From positions 2,170,001 to 2,234,000 of the forward strand of contig VICG01000012.1 of the NCBI GenBank assembly GCA_008692225.1: a DNA stretch of 64,000 nt. Direction: 5' to 3'. Made by a program: the position numbers and the translations under genes. Shown one piece after another: positions 46,647-59,596 of the stretch (its first letter is position 1; each line of letters begins with the position of its first letter). Under the pieces are notes generated by a model. It was not told where the DNA came from and did not search any database. It saw only the letters and a list, made by a program, of their open reading frames with translations. This stretch comes from Monilinia fructicola (lineage: Eukaryota > Ascomycota > Leotiomycetes > Helotiales > Sclerotiniaceae).

Positions 46647-48873
46647 AAGTGCCCGCGAGCTATGGTCTCCCCCAGGTTATGAACTACATAAGTCAGGAAC
46701 TACCTATAGCATATTTATCGAGTCATTTAAATCCGGACTGCAGCTTACAGATCAGCAAGTCTACTTTGGCATTCAAAAAATCCTTCTCAACCTTGTCAAG
46801 GTCCAATGGGAGCTGTCCCCTTGTTTTTTTGAGCGAAATCTAACATCAGTTCAATCTTTGTCAGCAATTCTGTCACAAACTTATGGGGAGCGAGATTACC
46901 ATAATTTCTGTATCAACTCGGAATCATTAGCAGTTCAAACAGCTACTGTAAAGAAAATGTGAAATATATCAGGGAAATGCACACTGATAGTCAATGTTTA
47001 ACTGAAGTTGAATAACATTTGTCACTCGGCTCTTTGTTTATCCTTACCAATAGGTGGGTTTATCCGCAATTTACTCTACACGAAGCCTATCTCAAACATC
47101 AGAGCCAGGATCAGATGACATAAGTTTGAAAAGTTTGCAAGCTTAAAAGGAGAAACTTCCTTTCCTTCAAGAGCTTCGTGATAGCGTAACTCGATTAGAA
47201 CTTCAAGATTATCCTCTGACGGTCAGCTTTTCAGTTGACAGCAATTCTCGCATATATTCTGGTGCCTTGCTTGTCAAATATCCTGATGACGGGTTAAGTA
47301 ATTGACTACAGGCTTCTGACAATATGATACGGGCCCTACGCCTGTAATCTTTACATCAAAGCAATGAACGTGAAACATCATGGACAGATACAACTAGTGA
47401 TACCAAGCGATCGCCTTCTGCTTGGCGTTGATTTGAGTTACTCTTGATCTCAAGCAACGCAAATATATTAAGTATTAGGTTTATCAGTTGCTTGATTACT
47501 AGAAGTGTTGAACATTCTTGTTCGTCTCAACCAGAGAGATGAGTGGTTTCATCAAGCGAGTCCGTCATCTGCTCCGCGTGCACCACCTGGTTATGATCAG
47601 CTTAATTGTGAGATGAGATAGTAAACTCTGCGGTCTGCATCCCAAAATCATCTATACCAAAGTTTATCTGATCAAATGGAAGCTCGAATCTGGGATAAAG
47701 ATTGCCTGACTCCAGGCGTCATTATAGTGGGAGAAGACTGCAGGCCTACCCACCTGACTGTTTGACTCCGAAAGTGCGTCCCACATAAGATCTCTTCAAC
47801 ACATGGAACGCGATGATGTTTCCTTCCACATTTCCGTGTCAAGAATGTTTCCATATGTCGCTAACCAATCATTTTTGTACAACTGCCAATAATGCTCCCC
47901 CGACTGAGTATGCTTCATATTTACCACCCTTCTTCCTTGTCTATCCTCGGCAGACTTCTCATAAGAAAATCTTTACTCAGCCATCGATTAAAAGCTACAA
48001 ACCCTTCACCCACGATTTTAATCATAGATTTAAGGCTGGAGCTTTGGTAAATTTCCGGATCAGTAACTTTGTGGTGAATAAGTCTTGTGCACCAATTACA
48101 ACGCCTATACCTCCAAACAAATCGCCAAGGAGAAGGAAAAGATAAAATAATCAGTGAGGCATAGAGTAAGAATGGACTTGAGATAAGGATGCAACTAGAA
48201 TATCCCAATACTCCCGAAGATACAGCAGCTATCAATATATACCGAGCATATAATCTGTCACCAGTCCAACCTTCAGAAATCAGGTAACATGACAGAACAT
48301 ACCACGCCATCAGAAATTACCCGGGCGTTATACATAAATCCTGTAATCCAACGTTCCAAAACGGCACGCCTCTTGCATAAATAGACAGTCTTCCATAAGT
48401 TAGTCCGAATACTCTTCAGCATTTCAACCATCCGAGACTTAGAGTGCTGTAGCAATGAGTATTTGGATGGTTAATGATTAATTTGAGTTTGCTAAATTCC
48501 ATGCAGGGAGAGATTTAAATTAATGAAGACGGTGCGGATCTTTTTGAAGAGAGGCAGGTATGCTTATGTGATTTTAAGCTCGGTTACATGAAATGGCTCG
48601 AGCTTTAATTTCAGGGGGGATTGGTCAGGCAGCCGAGGGCACGAATGACAGGAGGGTCTTCATACACAAAACAGCATTGTGTAATGCAAAAGGAGAGTCG
48701 AGAAATGAGGGACTGCAAAATGTTACATGATTCTCATCTTTGGAATGACATCTTTGATCTATCTATAACCGTAACGCCCCTTGGCTGTTTCAAACACCAA
48801 TGCTGCCTGCAGATAACCTAACCCAATGATCATATTCTCGTCCCATCATCAAAATCATCATCACCACTTTTCA
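46647..48873. other. Gene-poor, probably degraded sequence
   Basis: No intact gene. A minus-strand stretch at 47921-48455 has frames with hydrophobic, membrane-like composition (for example YARYILIAAVSSGVLGY, and in another frame GDLFGGIGVVIGAQDLF) that could be remnants of a membrane protein broken by frameshifts. This is weak. The right end is the 3' flank of the AMSH gene. Confidence 0.4.
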
Positions 48874-50581
48874 TCATCGGTTGGGCCTTTGATCGATGAT
48901 TTGAAATTCTAGACCTTCTGCTTCGAATACATGGCCAGGTCGTAGCGCATCTGTGTAGATATTCCTTTCATCGTGAGGATGGAAAAGTCCAGTCTGTTTA
49001 CAATTCAGAACAGCCGGCATACCTGGAGGGTCAGTTAAACGGAAGACTCCCCATCTATTGCGTAGTTAGTACATGCCCAGCGAATAGCGAATACAAAAGG
49101 TACTAACGAAGGATTTTTGCTAGGTGCGCAAACGATTGCGATACTTTCAGGCATCATGATTTGATATCCACAATGAGTATGTAAATCTCGACTACTCATG
49201 AAACAGCTTTGTGTGGGATGTGTATGTATCCATCCTAAGACCATCAAATCTTCAGATGCGCAGTAATCGAAAAAAGCACTCTCATTTGTGGTTTCACACG
49301 TATCGCTGGTACTTTTCTGTTCTGGTATAACGAGTCGCGAGATGAAGAGGGCATTGGATATCAAGGTTCCGCATAACATTCCACAAGTTTCGAGATTTGC
49401 GCGTGTATTCGAGGCTGCACAAGCTAGAAATTTTTGTCGCAATGTGGGCGGGAGAAAGACTGTCCGAAGAGGTTTACCATTTTCAAGATACGCTGAAGGT
49501 CGGAAAGTGAACTTCGTATCTTTGACAGCCATATCTGATGACAAAGTCTCTCGCGTATCTGAAGCTTGATTTTCAGGTATTACCGGAGGGCTTTTGTAAG
49601 ATGGTGGTTCAAAAGCTTCTTTAGGTGGCTTGGGAGGTAGTCGACTAGGCGGTAAGGACGCTTTTGAGTCATCAATGATAAGAGGTTGAGACTTGGAAAT
49701 CGAGGGGTATCGGTAATCACTACTGCGATTCCTGGCCGTTGCTTGCACATGTCGTCCAGGCCGAGAAGAAGTCCCCGAAGATCTCTTCTTCACTCCATCT
49801 GGCGCAATATCATGTGAACCATCCAGCCGTCTCCTTGAGGCTTCCATATGTCGGCGCATATCATCATCCTCATTATTACCATCAGACTTGGAAAGTGCTG
49901 CTTCCCAGTCATCCCATAACCCAGCGGTCCGTCTCTCTTGCTCCTCTTCCTCGCTAACTCCGGCTTGTCGTGTAGCACGTCGTGCGGCATCTCGTCTTCG
50001 AATCTCTTGATGCGCCAACTTCACGGCCAATTCACCATTATCCGCAGCGGTTAGTGTAGTTGTGTTTCCCGCAATCGCTGGATCGGAAGCCGCCAGATCT
50101 GCTTGAGATGATGGTCGCGATATATCGCTTTCTCGCGCTGCATGGATTTCTTTCCGTTTCTCCAGGGCCTTCTGCCAGTTGTTGTATCGCGCAGTGATTC
50201 TAGGCTTTAATGCCTCTAATCCATCCAATACACCTGGAAGGGTTTTCTGGGCAGCTCTCAAACTACTTCTAGTTTCCGGATCCTTTGAAGATGGGTGCCC
50301 AGGTAGCTTTTCTGCAACCAAAGCAGCGTAACGCATGAATAAAAGGTAGGCTTGCTGATCATTATCTTCTGCTCTGTAAATATGAGCCTAACCGGGTTAG
50401 AATTTCAAAACACAACCATTTCAAAATTGCTGGGCGTTCTACTAACCTCCCGCAGAAGTGTATCGGCGGTTCTTAACCAATATTTGAGTGCAATAGTAGG
50501 ATTGAATTCAAAGTCGGAGGCTTTGGCGGAGATTTCTTTGATGCTCATCGGCTTCGAGATCTGTGGTGATGACCCCGCCAT
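48874..50581 (-). CDS. AMSH/Sst2-type JAMM deubiquitinase
   Basis: Zinc-dependent deubiquitinase expected to act at endosomes and prefer K63-linked chains. Three exons in frame: 50447-50581, 49108-50387, 48874-49054; 531 residues. The N-terminus (MAGSSPQISKPMSIKEISAK, then LKYWLRTADTLLREA) is the USP8-dimerisation/MIT-like domain of the AMSH family. A charged, Pro-rich linker follows. The C-terminal MPN+ domain has Glu-378 (LETCGML) and the JAMM metal motif HTHPTQSCFMSSRD with His-433, His-435 and Asp-446. Conserved end motifs WGVFRLTDPPGM, CKQTGLFHPH and ALRPGHVFE come from the last exon. All catalytic residues are present, so it should be active. Divergent from the mitochondrial transcription factor gene. 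Confidence 0.93.
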
Positions 50582-51346
50582 GATTTATTTGTATATTGAA
50601 TGGGAAAGTCTTGAGCGCGGTACGATTGACAGACAGACAATTGAATGGGGAGATTGTTAGGTACAAGGGGATTTATTCAGCGATATCATAGGTATTCGTT
50701 GTTAAGAGGTGGAAGAGACAGAAAGGACATGGTATGTTTTCATTGATCTTGGTTGTCTTCTCAGCTGTTATTTTTTGGTGGTCCTTGTTGTGTTTGTCTG
50801 TCTGTCTGTCTGTCTTATGATGATAGTTTTCCGCGTTACCCTTTGTCAAAAGGTTCGAAGTACAGTACTAGGTAGCCCTGAGAGAACTACCTAGGTAGAT
50901 CCCAAGGTGCCCAATGTGAAGAGATCAAGGCGGTGAAAGGGTATTTGAGGCTTAAGGCTACGGCAGAATATATTTGTTATTCCAGTTTCGTTTCATGACA
51001 AATGCATGTATGGGCGGTTTCATTGATAGCCTTGCAGTCAGCCACATGTTGCGCCACATGGACCCCACCAAAACCACCAGGTAGGCAGGCTTACCTAACT
51101 TTCTCTTATACTCACCAACCAGCTACTTAGTACACAAAAATTCTTTCAGCCTTGTTCGTTAAGCCTTGTCCAACCCTTCGATTCGAAAAGGTCATAAATT
51201 TATTTTCATGCAATGATCGACACCGCAACAATTCTTCTGTATATTTTGTAAGAATTCGAAAAATTCAACATAATTGTTCATCTTATACGATTATTAGGCA
51301 TCATCATCCTCACTTATTCACACTCTCGATTCAATCAGACATATTG
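50582..51346. promoter_or_regulatory. Divergent AMSH / mtTFB intergenic region
   Basis: 765 bp between opposite starts, so both promoters lie here. A (TGTC)n run sits near 50795-50815 and the ACCTAGGTAG palindromic stretch near 50889-50898. No specific factor site can be assigned with confidence. Confidence 0.45.
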
Positions 51347-53746
51347 ATGTTTCGCATTTACTTGCGTTCGAGTAGAACCAATCTACTTAGATATCCGGTG
51401 GCTTTACAACATTCACGTCTTCAACGAATACATTGCTCGTCAAGTTTTAATCTACCTAAAACAGCCAACTCATCAGATTCATTGAATATAAACAATGAAG
51501 AACCTCCAGTCAAGCGAACGCGCCGTAAGAGTGTCAGCTCCAAAGCCGCTGAAGGATCAGACGAATCGCCAGTGAAAGTAAAGAGATCTAGGGCTAAGAA
51601 GTCTGTGGACTTGGAAGGCTCTGAAAAACACGATGCTTTGGCAGGGGAGCCGGTAAAGCGTAGAAGTAGAAAATCTGCGAGTACTGAAAGCGTTGTAGAC
51701 AACCAAGCCGAATTGGTAACACAAACACAAACCTCCCTGAATACTTCGGAATCACTACCTCCCCCAGTAGAATCTGTGAAGAAAATAAGAGCTCGATCTA
51801 AAAAGGTGATTTCAGAGGATGAGAGTTTGGAAACAGAACCTGCGAAGCGAAAGAGAGGTCGACCTGCAAAACCGATATTAGATGATGAGGATCTGGAATT
51901 TTATCAAGCAAACATGCCGAATGCTGAACCAAATGAAGAGGCTGATGAAAAAGATCAAGCGGGTTTCATTAAAATCCCATTCGCACTGAGGAGATACTTC
52001 TCAGCGGCTCACAAAGTGGGTTCAGCAATGGGTGATAGAACACGTATAAATATAGTCAATGAAGCGCTCTGTGGTAAGGACCTTCCCCTTCTTTCTCTTG
52101 ATTGCCAATAGTAATTCAAGCTAGATGATATAATCGATCGTATGAAGCCATCCCTCTTAAAACACGTCGGATGCGATATTATCGACATAAATCCTGGTAT
52201 AGGTCTTTGGTCATCGAAGATACATGATTTGCTTAAACCTCGAACACATATCCTGATGGACCCCGATTCTAAGAAATACCTCCCCTACCTTCAACCCCTT
52301 CTTGATGCAGAAAACTCTACTTATCAGTACATACCAAAGGCTGGAACAGTCTGGGAACATCTTGGTCAAGTTACAACTCCAGAATTTCTACCTCACCAGA
52401 AAAAACTTTCACGAGACGATCCCAAGATAAATGAACCAAATGATACGCTCCTTGTGATTGCGAATCTTGGCCATTTCCCTAGAAAGAAATATCGCGGATT
52501 TGATTCCGTATCGCAACTAGTCACGTATCAGCTTCTCGCTGCAGCGAGATCACATGCCTTATTCCATCAATATGGCCTCATACGGATGCTGATATGGATA
52601 CCGGATGAGGAGAAAACAACATGGCTGGTACGTCACATTGCTCAAATGCGCAAAAATGCCGTGGAAGCTCAGATAACTACGAAATATATTCGAGAAGTTG
52701 CAAGTTCAACTACGGATAACCACCGGTTTGTGAGAGACTCTGAGGCTGCGTTACAAAATTCGATAGATGTTGTTAGTGCCATGGACAGAATGGGCATATC
52801 AACCCCCAAGCATCGGCAAGGGGAAATGGAGATCAACGCCAGAAAGTCACTTGCCGCAGGTGGGCATGAAGTGAAAGTTAAAGATTTTGATCGCTTCCAA
52901 AGAAATTGGGTAGCAGAATGGAAAAAGCTCCAAAAGAAAAAACTCGACGGAACTTTGAAGAAATATGAGGATGAAGGAGAGCAGGATTCGGTCAATGGGG
53001 AGACTAAAAAGAAAGTTTACAGTTACGAATTCAAACGTCTGACCTTTCTGAATGCAAAGGTCAAAACAGTCAACGAAGATGGACTACTTACGGATGATCT
53101 TATCAATCATTACAATAAAATCAACAAATTTCAAGCCGAAATCAAGAAAGGGGACCCTGATTCGGTAGACATACAGAATTCCAGAGATGAATTAAAAGCA
53201 ATGATCGAGGAGTATGATCGTAAAGTTGAAAAGCTTCCTACATCTGCCTCCCGCATTTATGGGATCCGACTCGATGGTGCGCGCATCACTACAGAATTCG
53301 AGAAGAGAGAGGTTGAGCCTCTCAAAGTATATGCAAAAGAATTCATACCTTCATCGGAGATGTGCCTTCTGGATATTCAGCCACAAGCCCTCTGGCCCAT
53401 CCTCCGTCAAAGTTACCCGGAGAGCTATGATGTTTTCGAATACATAATTGGGACTATGTACGCACATCCAATTGACACGGTTTATGAATCATTGGAAGGA
53501 TTATGGCCTGGCGCGATCGAATACATAATTAACGACTGTCCTTCGTTGACAGACCCTTCTAAAGGAGGGGGATTTGACCTGAAGCATATGTCGGTGAGAT
53601 CACTGACCACGGAAATGTTGAGGGAGATTGTAGAGGCATGGATGAAGTGGCCCTTCCGCCCGAGCAGGTATGAACTGATGACCAAGAGTGGAAGTATAGT
53701 TCATGATCCAGACAGCGTAGAGGAAGATATCATGGAAGGCCCGTAA
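51347..53746 (+). CDS. Mitochondrial transcription factor 1 (mtTFB, rRNA dimethylase-like) with basic extension
   Basis: Partner of mitochondrial RNA polymerase, derived from KsgA-type rRNA methyltransferases. Exons 51347-52073 and 52125-53746. I chose the ATG at 51347, not one 195 bp upstream, because it begins an Arg-rich, acid-free mitochondrial presequence (MFRIYLRSSRTNLLRYP). Residues about 45-190 are a basic extension with repeated VKRxxRKS-type units and an AT-hook-like KRKRGRPAK. The Rossmann-like domain follows: IIDINPGIGLWSSKIHDLL (SAM-site region), HILMDPD and LLVIANLGHFP in the position of the catalytic NxPY motif. A long C-terminal half with a Lys-rich linker is typical of filamentous-fungal homologues. 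No frame break. The last codons may be followed by another exon, since GTAAGT overlaps the stop. Confidence 0.82.
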
Positions 53747-55309
53747 GTGTAGTGCTATTTTCAATTGAATCCAAAGACCGATATTACAGTGTTATTAATC
53801 AAATGTTTCTTTCGTGCCAAATTCATATATATATTTCTAGGTAACAGTCTCACTCTGAATGCAGAGATGATGACGAATGCTATTACACAGTCACACATGC
53901 AACAAACTGATCGAATTCCCTTACAAGGACGTCAAGTTCATGAACTTGAAGCCATTCATCCACAGTTAACACAGCATAATGTCGTTTTTCAATATCTTAA
54001 CGGGATACTTTCATACGCCTTGTGACCAAGCTTAAAGTGATCCCCTGTACGGGTTGGTAGAAAGGGTGCACAGTATCTCTTCTTGATGTTGAGGTTATAT
54101 AGTATGGTGAACATATCAATTAATCAAAAAGTTACTATGATTTTCTTCCAGATTGACCTATGGATTGGTATTGGCATTGCATTCCGCGAGTTTACCTGCC
54201 TCAATTAATGTGGTTTGGCTTGAGATATGATGAGGATAAATTCTGCCTATGGCCTACCTTGAATCATTTGTTTTTTTGTTTCGTCTTTTTTTGTATTTCT
54301 GCTTCAGGCTCTTCTCTTTACCCTCTCTGACATTTTCTGGGACATTTGGAAGGACATGTGTCTAAACTCAACAAAAATTCTTCATGTGGCTATATATAGT
54401 TGTCCCTAAGAAAATCTCCCCTACTAGTTTTTCATCTCTGCTAACCATTGTCAAGTCAACTTTTTTCAAAGCCATAGGCGCGGTAATGCTGTGGAATATG
54501 ACTGCTTTGGATTTGGGGTGGATTAGATCGGGATGGCTGGAAATTGGTTAACCTCATTTTAACTAACTCTAACTCTGACTTTGACTCTGATTCTAAGCAT
54601 AACCCTAAGCCTAACCCTAAGCTTAATCCTAACTGCTACCCCAGCGCTAGTTTCTCGGACCAGAAGATAATATCTTATACCCAGACGGCCGAGACATCCA
54701 GTTTCCAGCCGCATTATTGGTGATGGTAGGAACGTGAGGTTTCATTTGCTATACCCTTGGCGATTTGCAAGAACTAGATGTTGAGGTAGTTGCGAATCGA
54801 TTGGGATCAGTGGGTAGATACGTGAGATACCAGACTTTGCCTATTTTCTGGCCGTGATTCTCTTTGATGCAATTCAGGTTTGATTTCTGGCTATATGTTA
54901 TCCTGGCACCTAGTTACTCGAAACTCGTTTGATACCGGGGGTCCAGTCCTCAAATGAACTATGGGGTCTAAATGCCTTAACAGACGATGAGGATGAGGGC
55001 GCGATAGAAACTTCGAAATTGATCATAAAACACGGGTAATATTGTCAATCCATGGATGGATGAATCATCCATTAACCATTCAATTCCAGTTCAGCATAGG
55101 AAAGCTGTCATTGCCAAGTGGTATTGTTCGGTTGCAATCACGCCACAAATCAGCTGGCATGTGGAACATTGAAAACAACAATAGGTCAACTAGAATCGAA
55201 AGATATGGATGGTATGACCAGGCGGGGTAAGGAATATAATAACTTCAACTTATGCTATCTTGAAATATCATATTAACATAATATTATATATATCATATCA
55301 ATAATTGAA
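53747..55309. other. Intergenic, contains telomere-like repeats
   Basis: No supported gene. A short degenerate stretch of CCCTAA-type units lies at 54593-54634. The rest is ordinary AT-rich intergenic DNA ending with the promoter of the hemerythrin-like gene. Confidence 0.5.
54593..54634 (+). repeat. Interstitial telomere-like (CCCTAA)n repeat
   Basis: Two AACCCTAAGC units and degenerate neighbours (TAATCCTAAC, CTAAGCAT), preceded by CTAACTCTGACT-type divergent units from about 54560. CCCTAA is the telomeric unit of most filamentous ascomycetes. Confidence 0.55.
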
Positions 55310-56191
55310 ATGGATTCTACAAACAAGTGGGCAGATGGCCCTTTCAAATTACTCTCAACTCCGAGAGCATCATTGGAAGTACTGTATACCTCAAAAAATA
55401 TGACTTATAAGGTTATCAGAGACATCAAATGCTTACTTGAAGACAGGGCAAAGCAGAATCTCTAGCTTCCCGCAATGCGTCGGAAATGGCTTTGGTTCAC
55501 AATATCTTACTGAGAGGTCTTAATTCCATCTACCTTCAGGCGCCCAATGTGAAAGAGAGCAATGATGTCGCAGATTTTGTGAAATTTTGCGATGCTTGGT
55601 CTTCCATCCTTCACTCTCACCACGCGGCCGAGGAAACCGTCTATTTCAAGTTGCTCGATGAACAAAGTTCCCAAGATGGTGTATTCATTGCCAATCATAC
55701 CGAGCATGAAAAGTTTCTTCCGGGATTGTTCGCTTTCGATCTATATGTATCTGGAGTAAAAGATGATGCAAAGCCATTTGATGGATATAAGTTGAGGGAA
55801 TTAATTGACGCCTTCGGAACCGATCTTGAGAGTCATTTGCACCACGAAATCAGCGTTCTGGAGGATCTTGGAAAGGATGAATCGATTGACTGGGAGCAAT
55901 GTGGTAAAGCGATGGCTCAGTTTTCGAAGAAAAATTCGGATAGAGTATGACTGCTAATTGATCATGAAAGTCTGGCATCAACTAATATATTGATAGGTGC
56001 GTGATGTCCCGTTCTTGATCACCAATTCCGATGTGACTTATGAATCTGGTATTCATGGCCCAAGATTCCCACCATTTCCTTGGTTTGTGGGTTTGATATT
56101 TCGGTGGATATATATTCCCAAGTTGAAGGGAGCATGGAGGTTCTCAAGTTGTGATGATTATGGAATTCCAAAAGAGCTTCCATTTGCGTGA
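55310..56191 (+). CDS. Hemerythrin-like (HHE) domain protein
   Basis: Exons 55310-55378, 55447-55944 and 55997-56191, 253 residues. The first donor (GTACTG) is weak, so exon 1 is tentative; exons 2 and 3 are firm. The helical core carries the metal-ligand type histidine motifs HSHHAAEE, HTEHEKF and HLHHEIS, with MALVHNILLRGLNSIYLQAP opening the domain. The C-terminal part is aromatic-rich (FPPFPWFVGLIFRWIYIP). Family members bind a di-iron centre and are proposed to sense or store oxygen, iron or NO; no specific role can be assigned here. There is no secretion signal. Confidence 0.85.
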
Positions 56192-57161
56192 TCAGCTAGC
56201 TAGCTATAGCTGGCTTGCTTGAATATGGCTTTTGAAGGGGCAGCCGGAGCTGTATATCTTGGTCGGAGAGGTGAGGCACGGAACCTGTAATACATGAGGG
56301 AATGGATTTTGTATCATCAGTCAGCTGACGTAGCTTTTGGGAGTTTTTGGATTTGCTTTTGAGTAGTAGTTGTTCGTAGGTTAACATGCATATGGGTGGC
56401 TAGCTAATAGGTTAATGTTCAGTTGAAATGGCAAATATTATGGCTGACTGAATAATAATTTGAATAACTTCACCACCGCCCACCAGTCACCCGTCACCCA
56501 TCACCAATTATCAATTTACTTCTTAACTATCAGCATCTATGAATCTCAACTTCACCCTCTTCCGTTGAATTGACGAGCACCTGGACACTTTGAGAATCCA
56601 GCAGATCTATGTTTTAGATTATTTATGTTCTTGGGAGCGGAAGATATCAATATTTCCTTGACACATCCTTCCAGACTGCAATGATGACGAAAGTTGACCT
56701 TGGAACTTGACAGATTCAACTGCTATCTTACGAATGCTAACAATTCATAATCAGGATGCAACTGGAATGATGTACGAATCAATCAAGTTCCTTGCCTGTT
56801 GACGGCGCTTCAAGCCCGAATATGCACATGATTGTCCTCGGTTCTGCGATATGGTCGCGAGCGCACACCACACAAGAGTGTTTGACCTCTTAAGCCCATC
56901 TTTTCCTTCAAATTGCTTGTCGACTGGAGACTTGTATTTGCTGAATCTCTCTGTATCACTGCAAGTATAATTTCATCGGGGCACGCCACCTTCATTGATC
57001 ATGAATTCTTGTTTGTCACCACCTGCACCACCCTCTTGATAAGGATACGATAAAAATACCCCACCACCCCCCTTCATGATAGAAATACTATGTGCAGCCT
57101 CATATCCTGTTGCTCAATATAAGAAGTCAAAGTATTAGCAGCAATTTCATCTTCAAAGATC
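56192..57161. other. Intergenic, promoter of the 2OG oxygenase
   Basis: No gene. The last 150 bp upstream of the next start hold GATAAG and GATAAAA motifs and C-runs; GATA-factor control is possible but not demonstrated. Confidence 0.4.
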
Positions 57162-58330
57162 ATGGCAGCACCATTCACAGCTCAATCATCAAATATCGTC
57201 ACTGAGAATTCACGAGTCGCTGCGCAGGAAGTGCAAAACTATTTACAATCTCGTCTCGTGGATACGTCGGGCCCCTCTTCATTCCGATCGCTTCCTATCA
57301 TCGATTTAACCCCTTCATTCTCGTCATCTTTATTCCACCGTCAAGAGGTTGCAAAGAAGATCAATGAAGCCTGTACGACAGTGGGTTTCTTTTATATCAC
57401 TGGGCATGGAATTCCAGAGAGTGTATGCGATGAAATATTCAAGCTTTGTGAGCGCTTTTTCAACGAATTGCCTCAATCGTCAAAGGATGCCATTCATATC
57501 GAGAATTCGGATCAATTTCGAGGATATGAACCGGCTAGTTACTCATCAGTAAATAACTTCACAACCAAAGAAACCAAGGAGGCTTTCAATTGGGGGTATG
57601 AATATGGTCTAGATCCCACTGGTGGAGATGGAAAATACGTGGAGCTTGACGGTACATCTGCTGGTGGTACAAACCAGTGGCCCAATGAATCTGAAATTCC
57701 CGGCTTCTACCAAGGCATTGCTGATTATTATGGCCGAGTAAGTTACTTCACGTCGAATTTAGCTCTCCAACTAATAATATGACACAGATCCTTCAATTGT
57801 GCAAACACTTATTTCGTCTTTTTGCCCTTTCTCTATCTCTCCCTGAGGATTACTTTGATTCTCTCGTTACACACCCTGGAGGGATTGCGCGACTAATCAA
57901 GTATCGTCCGAGCCTAAATCCAAAGCCCCTTTCAGCTCTAGACGAGGAAGAAGAAATTGGACTTGGCGCACACTCAGATTACGAGTGCTTTACTCTGCTC
58001 CTCCAAGATAAAACCCCAGGTTTAGAAGTCCTCAGCCCGGATGGGAAGTGGATAAGCGCGGAACCCATTGAGGGTGGGATTGTGGTCAATGTTGCCGACT
58101 TTCTAATGCGATGGACCAATGGCCTTTATAAAAGTACTGTTCATCGCGTCGTCAATAGGACTGCTGAAACTCGCTACTCGGTACCCCTATTTTTCTCCAT
58201 CAACTATGACGAGACGGTGGAAACGTTACCGTCATGTGTGACCGAGGATAACCCGTCAAAATACCCTCCGATCACTGCTGGAAGATATGTTTTGGATCGT
58301 CTTTCCATGACGGTTCCTGGAAAATATTGA
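57162..58330 (+). CDS. 2-oxoglutarate/Fe(II) oxygenase, isopenicillin-N-synthase-like
   Basis: Exons 57162-57737 and 57788-58330 with a 50-nt intron; 373 residues, the usual length. The N-terminal DIOX_N domain starts with LPIIDLTPSF and contains TVGFFYITGHGIP. The catalytic jelly roll has the iron ligands His-254 and Asp-256 (GAHSDYE) and His-311 (STVHRVVN), and the 2-oxoglutarate-binding Arg-321/Ser-323 (RYSVPLFF). All key residues are present, so an active oxygenase is expected. The substrate is unknown. No other biosynthetic genes are adjacent, which argues against membership of a secondary-metabolite cluster. Confidence 0.93.
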
Positions 58331-59596
58331 AGTTGGAGGGAAGTACGGCATTGTTCTTTCTTTGACATCACTTCAATCATTTTAATCATTATGACAAAAT
58401 CGTCCATACAATTTTGTCTCCCAGTCTTCGCGTAAGTAGGAAAAGGTGGCTCCGTTTTGGAATCTCGTGAATTGACATCACTATTTCACTTACTATCTCC
58501 ATACACCAACTATATCATGACACCATTTCCCACTCTCATCCTGACTCCTAGTAAAGAACCACCATTATGATGCACTCTCCTATCCGATTTTCCCCATACC
58601 TATAAATTGCTAGATATAAAACCTTGCCAGAGAATCTCACTCTCCTATCTTAACCCTCGATAAGAACCTTTCCATACCGCTATCCCTAGGATGAACATTT
58701 ACATACACGAGCTGTCATCCGAGCATCAATAAACAACACCCTCAACACCCTCCTCATCTGCCCACGCCATGGCAATAATCACACCACTTGCAATTCACCC
58801 CGAAACCGTAGCTACGAGAAACGAGAAATAAAAGAGTGTCCCCTTCCCCTCGAACGAAGAACGGCGATGAGAGTGAATTGCATGTTGTCGAACCCTTATT
58901 TCCGTCTACCGACTTGTTTGCGAGTCGTTTTACAGGGGCTGTGGCTTACATGTATTCAGTTTGAAGGTGTATGTATATGTAGCTATACTTGAAAGGGATG
59001 AATAGATGGAAGGGTAATGGTTTAAAGGGATTGTGTGAAATTTGAGAGGCGGGGCATTGAAGGTTGAGACTTAGGGTGTGGTGTAACACATCCAAGGAAA
59101 TTCAAAAGAACTGTGAGGTCGTTTATTACTATGAATGGGCGAGGGTATTCGCAATTGAGGGAGCTCTTATCTTGAATTTTGCACGTGAGAACTGCTTTGT
59201 ATGACTGGGGGTGGAGCATTTGGATCGATGCATCTAATAATATATGTAATTGTAAAGTAGAACCTTACAGCCTCTATGCACAGCTTGTACAGGACATTGA
59301 ATAATGAATACCGGATATTGAATATCGAAGTGTGAGATTTGATAATCATATATTTCCCTCTTTCCCATTTTCCCCTAAACGCCATGTAAATGTAAGACTA
59401 TCACTCGTGTCTCATCTGTCGTGAATTCGATCGTATCTCGTCTCGTGTCATAACCCCGATTCGTAGATCCATTCATATCCCAGACTCCACGTATCCGATT
59501 CTCACTCCTAAATCGCTATTCCCTTTCTAATATCATTCAGATACCATCCGCAGCATCGTATAATGCATTTTGAAAAACCAGTCCGTGAATCCCACC
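58331..59596. other. Intergenic between convergent genes
   Basis: No gene is supported; pyrimidine-rich sequence and the 3' ends of two convergent genes. Confidence 0.5.

Noticed and set aside
49288..49957. Plus-strand frames inside the AMSH gene
   Set aside because: They are shadows of the conserved minus-strand deubiquitinase exon.
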